Assembly (NCBI GenBank): GCA_009829735.1
Contig: CM020618.1
Span: 33,766,894 to 33,830,893 of the forward strand
DNA from: Pyropia yezoensis
Taxonomy: Eukaryota; Rhodophyta; Bangiophyceae; Bangiales; Bangiaceae
Length of the DNA: 64,000 nt
Reading direction: 5' to 3'
Shown piece after piece: positions 23,227 to 31,788 of this stretch. Position 1 is the first letter of the stretch; the number at the start of each line of letters is the position of its first letter. Under the pieces are notes generated by a model. The model had not been told where the DNA came from and did no database searches. It saw only the letters and a program-made list of their open reading frames with translations. Both the position numbers and the translations under genes were made by a program.

Positions 23227-25261
23227 TCCCCACCGTCGCCGCCGCCACTGTTGCCGCGGGCATCCCCGCCGGCACCGCCGGCGCCCCCCCCGCCGCCGCC
23301 GCCACGGCCGCGGGTGGTCAACGACGTGGTGGACCAGGTGCGGGCGGCGGAAGGGAAGGGGGCATCCCACGCCGGCGCGCCATCGCCGTCGCCGCCGTCG
23401 TCGCCGCTGCCGCCGCCGCCGCCACGGCCACCACCACCACCCCCGCCGTCGCCGCAGGGGGACGCTGGCGCCGTGGGCGGCGACGCCAGCCGCACCGCCG
23501 CCACCACCGCCGCGGCGGCGGCGGCAAACGCGCCGCGCGGCGGCGGCGACGCCGCCGCCGCCGCCCCGCCGGCAGCGGTGGTGGCCGACTGTGCCCGGTT
23601 AGCGGCCGCCGCATGGCCCGGCGACGGCAGCGGCGGCGGCGGCGACATCGTGGGGGTGGGGGGCCGCGGGGGCGGTGACGCCAGCCGCATCGCCGCCACC
23701 ACCGCCGCGGCGGCGGCGGCAAACGCGCCACGCGGCGGCGGCGGCGCCGCAGCGCGCGGGGGGGGGTGGCGGCGCGGGCCGCCGCCGTGACTGGGGGGGG
23801 GGGGGGGGGGGGGGGTACCACCCCCGCGGCGGCCATGGCCGCCTCCCACCCCCCGGGTGGCGGGGGGTGGCGGTCGCCCCGGCGCCGGCCGCTGCTGCTG
23901 CGGCTGCCGCCGCCGCCGCGCCCGCCGCCGTCGCCGCGCCCGCCGGCGGTAGCGGCCGTTGCGGCGACCGCCGCCGCCCAGGCGGGCACATCCACCCCCG
24001 TCCGGCGGGCAATGGCGGCCACCCCAAACACCCCTCCCGCCGCCGCCACCCCCCAGGCCCCCCCCGCGTGCTTGTCCACGATATGCGCCACGGCCCCCCC
24101 CCCCCCCCCGCGGCCGCTGCCGCCGCCCGCGGCGGCGACCAGCCGCGCCTCGACCGCCGCGGCGACCGCGTCAACGGCCGCGCGCGGCGCGCGGGCGGCC
24201 GCGTCGGCGGTCGCCCCCCAGTGGGTGTCCGCCCCCGTTGCGGCGGCGGCCAGCCGGACGGCCGCGGCGGCGACGAGCGACGGCCGCCACGCAAGGCACC
24301 CATAGTCGGCGGCCGCCACGTCAATGGCGTAGGCGGCGGCGGCGCGGGTGTGGGCGGCGGCGGCAAGCGCGTCGAGGAGCCGCGCCGCAAAGGTGCCCGC
24401 GTGCGGGACGGTGAGGTGGTAGGCGAGGGCGCCCAGCAGGGACCGCTCCGCCGCCAGCACCGTCCGGGCGGTCGCGCGGGCGCCCGCCCACGCGGCGAGG
24501 AGCACCGGGTCGGGGTAGGCGCGCTCGTGGTACTTGGAAGCGACGAGGATGGCGGCCACGCCGTACAGGCGGAGGCGGGCGGCAACGCCGGCTGCGTCCC
24601 CCCCAAGGGCCGCGGCGCCCCCCCCCAGCGGCACCGTCGACAGGTACCGGTCGACGGTGGCGACGGCCAGGCAGGTGGTCGTGTCGGACAGCCGCAGCGC
24701 GGCGGTGGCGCGGACGATGAAGTCCACCCCGCGGGTGCGGTCGGCGGCGGTCAGCCCCCCGCCCTGGACGGTCGCCAGGTACGCCGCGGACGGCGCGTGG
24801 CGCGCCTCCCGGCGGAGCCACGTGGCCGTCGTCTCAGCCGCCAGCGCCGCGCTCATCGGCGACAGCAGCGCCGCCACGGCGGGCGACGCGGGCGCGGGGA
24901 GGCCGCCGCCGCCGCCGCCGCCACCCCCACTGGCAGGGGAGCACAGCGCCCCCGCCGTCAGCGACAGCACCGCATCGTCCACGCCGAGGGCGACAATCGG
25001 GCCCGCCGCGCGGCCGCCGCCGCCGCCGCAGCGCGGGGAGGCGCAGCCGCCCCCCGCCGCCGCCGCCGCCGCCGCACACAGGCCCAGCGGCGCGCAGCGC
25101 GCCGCACCAGCGGCGGTGGCGTCGGTGGTGGGGCGAGGCGGGGCGCTCGCCGCCCGCCCGCGCCGGCGGGCCGACGACCGGGTGGGGTCGACGGCCGCGG
25201 CGGTGGGGGGGGGCGCCGATGCCGCCGTGGCCGCCGCCCTGCCCGCGGTGGGGGTGGCCAT
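22344..25261 (-). CDS. Mitotic-type cyclin with long Gly-rich C-terminal extension
   Basis: The ATG at 25261 opens MATPTAGRAAATAAS, within an open frame that extends further up. After a ~150-residue low-complexity head comes an A/B-type cyclin box: EARHAPSAAYLATVQ, RTRGVDFIVRATAALRL, TTTCLAVATVDRYLS, YGVAAILVASKYHER, LAAERSLLGALAYHL (about residues 145-290), and a second cyclin fold to about 400 (DYGCLAWRPSLVAAAAVRLA). Cyclins activate CDKs; no destruction box is obvious in the head. At the G run 23793-23817 the reading must change frame; beyond it sensible repeats appear (TWSTTSLTTRG and TWSTTSLAATR; two copies of GAFAAAAAAVVAA), ending VLAAFS with TGA at 22344. Total about 970 residues, far longer than typical cyclins. 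The cyclin call is strong; the tail depends on the frameshift. Confidence 0.75.
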
Positions 25262-27399
25262 GGTTGGCGGGGGGAAGGGGGGGGGCGGGGGGACGGGGGA
25301 CAAGACGGTGGTGGGTGGGTCGGCGGGCGGGTGGCCTGGCTGGCCCCGGCGAGGGTGCCCGGCCGCCACGCCCGTGGGGCGTTGGCCGCCAAAACGGCGG
25401 CTGAGCGTGGTGGGGAGGGTGGTGGTGGGTGGGGGGGGGAGGTGGTTGCCACCTGCCACTGGGCACGACCGACGGCGGGGGGGGTCAAAAGGGGGGGGCA
25501 CCCGCCAACGCGGGCAGGCGGCCTGGCGGCCTGGCGGGCGGGACCGCCACCGCCACCGCCACGGCGAGGGGCGACCGCCACCGGCAACGGCAGCTGGGGA
25601 CGGGCGGGCGGGCGGGCGGGCGGGCGCGCGCGGTGGGGTCCGACGGCAGGCGGTGCGGGGCAGGTGCGTTTTCTCCCCCGCCCTCTGGCGGACGCCCCTC
25701 CCCCCCCCCCCCCCCCCCCTCCGCCGCACCTCGTCCATGCCGCGCTGCCTTGCCACCCCCGAAGAGGGGAGCGGGTGCTCCCTCTTTTTTCTTTCCGGAG
25801 GAGCCGGTGGTGGCCGCGCGGGCGGCGGCGGGGCACCCCCTCCCGCCCCCAGCCCGCTGGTCGCAGCGCGTGTTGGGGCGCACCCCCCCCAGCCCCCCCC
25901 CCCTTCCAGCCGCCGCTCCTCCCAAAGTGGAGGCCAACCGACGGCCGCGTGCGTGGCGCGCGTTCTGCCCCCTTTCCAATAGGGAGGGGCAGAGAGGGGG
26001 GGGGTGGGTGGAGGGGGGGGGGGGGGTGGGTGGGCAGCGTGGCGCCGGGGGCGCCGCCCGCCCCGCCCCCCCCCTCGTGGCGCCCCCGCGACGCACGGCG
26101 GGTGGGGGGGTGGCGGCGGCCGTGGACGGGGCGCCCGGGTTGGGGGGGGGCGGTGTCTCTGGGGGGGTGGGTGATTGGGGGGGGGGGTGGGGGGGGGGGA
26201 AGAAGGGGAGGGAGCCGCAACGCCCGCCACCGTGCCGTGACGGCGGTGGCGCGTCCATGAGGGGGCGCGCGCAGCCGGCGGTGGGTGGGGGCGGAAACGT
26301 CACCGCAGCGCTGCGCAGCGGTCGGGAGGAAGGGGGGGGGGGGGGGGGGGGGGGGTGGGGGGGCGGGCGGAAATTTTCCCCGTCGCGACCTCTGCACCCA
26401 CCGCACCCCTACCCCCCCCCCCCTCTGCGCCCCCCCCCCCTCCCTCCCTCCCAACCACTCTGACCGCGGCGGCATAGGGCCGCGCCGCGCTAGCCGTGTG
26501 GAGGAAGGGGCTGATCCGCCGCCGGGGGGAGCGGTATGGCGGTGGCGGTGGTGCCGGCGGCGGCGGCGGTGGCGGTGGCCACCGGGGTGGCGGGCGACGG
26601 TGGCGGCGGCGGCGGCGGCGGCGGCGGCACGGACAGCGGCGGTGGCGCCGCCGACGGTGGCGGTGAGGACGCACCGTGTGCGCGCAGGGCGGGGCCGCCA
26701 CCCCCTGCAGACACACAGGGAGCCGCTGCGTGCGGTCGACGCCCCCCCCCCCAATCCCCCGCCCGCAGACCCTCTCGCGGGGCGGGGAACAGCACGCGCA
26801 GGGCCAAAAAAAAAAAAAAGAAACGAGACAAACGGAAGAAGAAAAAAAAAAAGAGGCCGGCGGCCGCCGCGGTCCTGTGCCCGTCTACGGGCATCGGTGC
26901 GGTGGCGGCCTGTCGCTCTCTGCCTCGTACAGTGTACAGACAAACGAGGGGGGGGAGAAAAAAAAAAGAAAGAGGGGGGTGAGGGGGAGGGCTGAGGCGC
27001 CCCCCGTCTCCCGCCTTCCCCAACATTCTCCCGGCTTGCACGAGGGGACACGGTACACGCCGCGACGACCCCTCCCCCTGCCCCCCCCCCCGCCCCCCCC
27101 CCCCCGGCCCCACCTTCCCCGTCTGCCAATGTCGGCTGTGCCCCGCCACCATCCATGCCAGGTCCCGCTCGGCGGGGCCATTGCCCGGCGGGCACGGCCG
27201 GTGCGTCGCCGCTCCACCCAGCCACCCCCCCCACCCCCCCCCCGAGCTGGCGCACCGGGCCGCCCGTCCGTGCCGCCCGTCGGCGCCGCCGCCGTCGGCG
27301 GCGGCGGCGTCGTCCCCAAACCCCACGGGCCATTGGCATGCCGCCTCGCCCCCCCCCCCCCCCCGCCCCCCCCCCCCCCCCATGCCCCCCCCTTCCAAT
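25262..27399. other. Intergenic G/C-rich repeats
   Basis: Spacer upstream of the cyclin gene and downstream of RNase H2C, both on the minus strand. It has (GGGC)n at 25608-25630, a C run near 25697-25720, G runs at 25998-26030, 26160-26205 and 26332-26355 (24 G), and A-rich patches at 26806-26850 and 26958-26972. No frame shows a recognisable domain. Confidence 0.5.
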
Positions 27400-27868
27400 T
27401 CACTCCCCCGCGCCGTCCGCCACCGCCACCGCCGCCACCTCTGCCGCCGACAGCGGGCGTGCCATGGCCGCGGCGACGGGGAGCCACTGGAGCGCCCGCG
27501 GCACGGCGTCACGGCCGGCGGCGGGGGCGTCCTCGTGGTTCCAGTAGACGGCGCCGCCGGCAGGCACCGCCGCCACCGACCGCGCCACCGTGGCGGCGGC
27601 GGCGGCGGCGGCGGCGGCCGCGGTGGCGGCGGTGGCGGCGGCGGCGGGGGCGGCGGCGGCGGGGGGGGCGGCGCCGCCGCCGCCGTAACCTGCCGCCCCC
27701 CCGACGGGCGTGACGAGCAGCAGCGCCACGTGCGGGGGGAGGGGGATGGCGGCGCCCCGCAGCTGGCGGCCACGAAAGGTGGCTTGGAGGATGGGCCCGG
27801 GCGCCGGCGGGGGGGTGGGCGGCGCCGCGGCGGGCGGGCCAGCCGCACCGCCCGCCGCGGCGGCGGGT

Positions 27869-27903
<35 letters not shown>

Positions 27904-28077
27904 CGGCGTCGGCGGCGGCGGCGGGGCGGGGGCGGGGCGGAAGTAGGCGGCCGCCGTTGGCGCGGCGGCCGCGCGGTCGGCGGTGCACGGGAGGAGGTGG
28001 AGGGGGGTGGACGGCAGGCCGTCGGGGGGCGACAGGTGCAGCGTCAGGGCGGGCGGCGGGGGCGTCGTCGACGCCAT
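27400..28077 (-). CDS. RNASEH2C: Ribonuclease H2 subunit C
   Basis: A compact single-exon frame of 225 residues from ATG 28077 (MASTTPPPPALTLHL) to TGA at 27400. Two blocks match the RNase H2C/Ylr154 family: the N-terminal strand LHLLPCTADRAAAAP followed by YFRPA (about residues 27-50), and FRGRQLRGAAIPLPPHVALLLV (about 97-118), the family's most conserved motif. A Gly/Ala-rich loop follows, then AVYWNHEDAPAAGRD. Subunit C is non-catalytic; with subunit B it forms the triple-barrel scaffold for the catalytic A subunit, which removes ribonucleotides from DNA and RNA:DNA hybrids in the nucleus. Length is slightly above the usual 160-200 because of Ala insertions (residues ~60-85). Confidence 0.75.
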
Positions 28078-28747
28078 GGCGTGGGGCGACGAGGACGCGG
28101 AGCAGCCAGGCGTGCGGGGGGGGGGAGGGGGGAGGGGAGGGGGGGGTGGGAGGGGGCGAACGGGGGGTCGGTAGCAGAAGGGGGCGGTGGGTGGGAGCTG
28201 AGGGCGGCGGGGTGGGCATGGGCCGGGGAGCAGGTGGGTGGGGGCAGGGGGAGGCGGGTGGGTGGGAGCGGCGGGCCGGGGCGGCGGCATGGGGCGGGAC
28301 GGGCACGTCGTCGGCAAGAGGGCTTGGCGGAGGGGACAAGGCGCGTGACGGTGGGTGACCCCGCGCTTTTTCTTCTTCTCCTGTTTTGGCGCGAAATGCA
28401 CGCACGACCTGTACTGTATGTATGTATGTACGGCCCTGCGTCGACTCTGTGATCCGGCCGGGGGAGCGACACACTACGGGCCCGTCCCGCGCAGCGCCGC
28501 CTCAATGCCGACGCCAGGTCCTATGGTGTGGCCGCCCCCCGACGCCGCCCCCCCCCCCCTCCCACCGGCGCCTCCCCACCATACCGTTTCCGCCAACGTC
28601 AGCGCGCGGTCAGCCCCGCACACGCGCCGCGTCCGCCACCGCCGCAACAGCAGCGGCCAACAGCAGCGGCTGTGTCACCCAGGGCGGTGGCCGCGGCGCT
28701 GCCGGCGGCGGCTGCCACTCCCCCGCCGGGCACACTGCCGCTGGGGG
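28078..28747. other. Short spacer, no gene seen
   Basis: Intergenic DNA between two minus-strand genes, G-rich at 28109-28290. An isolated less GC-rich patch around 28370-28440 contains a short ATGT repeat. It probably holds the RNase H2C promoter. No coding evidence. Confidence 0.45.
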
Positions 28748-30265
28748 TCACCCCCGTCGGGGGGTGCCTTGGGGCGGCGCCACCGCCGCCGCCGCTGTCG
28801 CCGCCACCGCCGCCACCGCCGCCGCCGCTGCCCCGGCCGGCGCGTCGTCGGCGTACTTGTCCACCAGCGCCGCCAGGTCCTCGTCGTCGCCGGCCGGGCG
28901 GGCGGCGGCCGACCCCGCCGCCTCTGCCCCTACACCGACTGCCGCCGTCGCTGTCCCGGCCGGCGCGTCGTCGGCGTACTTGTCCACCAGCGCCGCCAGG
29001 TCCTGGTCGTCGCCCGCCGGGCAGACGGCGGCCGTCGCCGCCGCCGCTGCCCCTCCCACGGGGCTGCCGTCGGCGTACCGTTCCACCAGCGCCACCAGGC
29101 GGACGGCGTCGCGCCCGTCGGCCACCACCCCCGCCGACGGGGCCCCCGCTGCCGCAGAGGGCAAAATCGCCCTCGCGTCGCCGCCTGCGGACGCGGCCGC
29201 GGCGGCGGCGGCCGCGTCGGTTTCGACGTCGACGGGGTGGCCGCGGCGGTCGATGCTGGGCGACGGCGGCCAGCCGGCCGCCGCCCGGCTGGGCGGTGGC
29301 TGCGGCTGCCACCGCCGCCGCCGCGGCAGTGCCCGCGGTGACCGCAGTTGCCCACAGACGCTGTCCGCCCAACGCGCCAGCGCAATGACGGCGCGGGAGG
29401 CCACCACCGCCCCCGACAGGAACAGGCAGAGGCGGGTTGCGGCGCGCAGGGGGGACAGCTTCGTGCGCTTGCCGCCACCGCCACTGCCGCCGCCACCGCC
29501 GCCGCCGCCGCCACCGCCGCCGCCGCCGTCATTGGCGACCGCCAGCACCCACGCCGCGGTGCGGGCGGCGGTGCCAGCCGCCACCACCGCCACTACCCGC
29601 GCGGCGGTGAGGCCAGCGCCCGTGGCGGTACCGCGGCGTCGACGCTCTGCGTCTGCAGAGGCGGCCGCCGCGCGGGCGGCCGCCGCCGTAGCCAGGTCCG
29701 ACAGGGCGGTGATAAAGGCGGTGGCGGTGGCCGCCACGGCGGCCAGCGGGGGGGACCGCATCTCCGCGGCGGTCAGTTCCACGGCCGCAGCTTTGACCGC
29801 CTGTGCCCTGTGGGGTGCGGCCAGACGGCGAGGGGGGGGGGGGGGGGGGGAGGGGGAGGGGGGAGCGCGAGCGGGGGAACGGGCGGACGTTAGTGGTAAC
29901 CGTAATGGCACGACAACCGCATGGCCAAAGCAGCAAGTGGGGAGGTCAGACGAGCAAGCTGTTTGCAGCAGCGGGGGCTGGTAGGTCAGTGACCGCAACG
30001 CCTCCATGCGGCCGCTACGCCTTCACCGCAGCCACGAAGCAGAAGGGTTTCAGAAGGGCTTGGAGACGAGAAAGCGAGCTGGACACCCCCCCCCCCGTAC
30101 CGATGGATGGCAGGCGACAGCGCGGCGTCGGCCGACGCCGCCGCGGCATCAATGGTGTCAGCGGTGGCGAGCATGGCCCGCCGAAAGGGCTCCTCCACCC
30201 CGGCCGTCCACGCTTCCGCGACCAGCCGTGTTGGCGCTGCGGCGTATGTCAGGCGGGGGTCCATG
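28748..30265 (-). CDS. Unknown helical protein with 41-residue repeats, two exons
   Basis: The ATG at 30265 opens MDPRLTYAAAPTRLVAEAWTAG. Exon 1 ends at 30101 with a GTACGG donor; an acceptor (ccccacag) places exon 2 at 29807, joining ...SPAIHR to AQAVKAAAVELTAAEM in frame. The splice is inferred. The central part is helical and hydrophobic (ATAFITALSDLATAAAARAAA, AARVVAVVAAGTAARTAAW, RLCLFLSGAVVASRAVIALA), so one or two membrane segments are possible. A poly-Gly/Ser loop interrupts it. The C-terminus carries two near-identical units (DLAALVDKYADDAPAG) spaced 123 bp apart and a degenerate third (LVALVERYADGSPVG). I do not recognise the family. Length about 405 residues. Stop TGA at 28748. Confidence 0.5.
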
Positions 30266-30434
30266 GGGGTGGGGGGCAGGCACCGGCGATGGCCAGGCCG
30301 ATCTGAGGGGGGCGGGGGGGGTGGAGGAGGAAGTAAGAGACGAAGCCGGTGGTCGGCGAGCGGAAGGACCACCAATGGCGACAGAGGCGTTCAAAAAAAA
30401 AAAAAAGGCTCAGTATTGCTTGCTGCCGGCTGTA

Positions 30435-31788
30435 CAGTCGGTATCCAAATTTAATGGCCCACCCCGACCGTCAGATCTTGAGATTTTTAATGACGAAATG
30501 CAACCGTCCGTCTCCACTGCAAGAAACGCACTAGTACTTGGTCCCAGCCCCATTCGCCGCCACCACCCCTCGCACACGTCGGCACATACTCTCCGTGAGC
30601 TTCTTGAAATAGGCATCGGGTATCGCTGTCCACTCCTCCTGGAGGGCTGCGAAGAGCTCATCTTTTGTCTTGGGCGCCACGGAACGGGCACGCAGGCGGC
30701 GCTCGAGGTCCGCCCAGGCATTTTCGATGGGGTTTAGGTCAGGGCTCTGCCCAACCCAGGGGAGCACCTTGATCCCGAACGCCTCCTTGCACGTCTTGGC
30801 CACCTTGGCAGTGTGGCATGGCGCCAGATCCTCTTGAAAGAGCGCCCCATCCGGCGCCCCGTAGTCCGCGCAGAGGTAGTGCACAACGACGGTCTCCAGG
30901 AGCTTCACGTAGGATGCCCCATTCATAGACCCCTCCACACGCACCAGAGGGGTCTGCCCGCGCGCTGAGAACGCGCCCCACACCATCACACTTTCCCGGC
31001 CGCTCTTGAACGTTGGCCGCAGGTTCTTGGTCTGGAAGCGCTGGCCGCGCTGGCGCCACACACGACGTGACTGCAGATGGCGGACCCGAAAGGAGCTCTC
31101 ATCTGAAAAGAGAACCCAGGCCCACTGGTAGGACCAGCTCAGGTGGTCCTTGCCCCATTGGAGCCGCTTGTGCTTGTTGGCAGCCGACACAAACGGCTTC
31201 TGGGCGGGGGTGCAGGAGGACAGCCCAAGCGCCTTGACCGCTCTCCGCACCGTGCTTGGAGAGATCTTGCGCAGCGCCGGCCCGCCAGTCGTGCTGGTGC
31301 TCTCGCTGTTGACATTTTCCGTTGTTTCAGCGATGGAAGCGAATGAGTTCTCGTCGACCAGCCGACGGAGCCCACGCAGCTCGCGGGTGCTCAGCAGCTT
31401 CGGGCGCCCCCTGCGGTCCTTGCGGACGTCGGCGTCGGCACGCCGGGCGATGGCAGCGGTGTAGGCGACCGTGCTCTTGTTGAGGCCCAGGGCCGTGGCG
31501 ATGGCACTATTAGACATGTTGTTCCCCACCATCATCCTAATGGCGCAGATCTCCTGAGGGCACAGGCGCGTCCTGCTGGTCTTCGCCATCGTGCTGTTTT
31601 TTTTCTTTCGCACAGGCAGCGACGCTACGGACGCTTCTTTATAGCACAGTACTGGGCAGGCGCTGCGCCCAAGTGACGGGAATGCCGCAGATCGGTGCCG
31701 CAGAGGCCGTTTTTCAGATCACGTCCGTGATCGATTTGGTGCAAAAAGAGACCTCCCAGCGTGGGCCATTAAATTTGGATACCGACTG
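30435..31788 (-). mobile_element. Complete Tc1/mariner element
   Basis: The terminal inverted repeats 30435-30462 and 31761-31788 are perfect over 28 bp (starting cagtcggtatccaaattt). They are flanked by the expected TA duplication at 30433-30434 and 31789-31790. The 1354-bp element carries one uninterrupted transposase frame. Identical ends and an intact frame argue for recent insertion and possible activity. Confidence 0.95.
30531..31589 (-). CDS. Tc1-type DD34E transposase
   Basis: Intact, 352 residues from ATG 31589 (MAKTSRTRLCPQEICAI). An upstream in-frame start at 31613 would add MRKKKNST; I prefer the later ATG because the extension is a low-complexity Lys run. The N-terminus has paired helix-turn-helix DNA-binding segments (SNSAIATALGLNKSTVAYTA; STVRRAVKALGL) separated by a GRPK AT-hook-like motif. 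The catalytic residues are D in WVLFSDESSF, D in LFQEDLAPCHTA and E in SPDLNPIENAWADL. The last two are separated by 34 residues, the Tc1 spacing. It acts in the nucleus by cut-and-paste at TA sites. It occupies most of the element, and the 28-bp ends would be its binding sites. Confidence 0.95.
   Translation of the reverse strand: MAKTSRTRLCPQEICAIRMMVGNNMSNSAIATALGLNKSTVAYTAAIARRADADVRKDRRGRPKLLSTRELRGLRRLVDENSFASIAETTENVNSESTSTTGGPALRKISPSTVRRAVKALGLSSCTPAQKPFVSAANKHKRLQWGKDHLSWSYQWAWVLFSDESSFRVRHLQSRRVWRQRGQRFQTKNLRPTFKSGRESVMVWGAFSARGQTPLVRVEGSMNGASYVKLLETVVVHYLCADYGAPDGALFQEDLAPCHTAKVAKTCKEAFGIKVLPWVGQSPDLNPIENAWADLERRLRARSVAPKTKDELFAALQEEWTAIPDAYFKKLTESMCRRVRGVVAANGAGTKY

Noticed and set aside
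23675-26260. 861-codon plus-strand frame
   Set aside because: Opposite the cyclin gene; Arg/Gly-rich with no domain, whereas the minus frame shows cyclin boxes.
26536-26982. Plus-strand frame with Lys runs
   Set aside because: The Lys runs come from A tracts and the Gly runs from GGC repeats; no domain.
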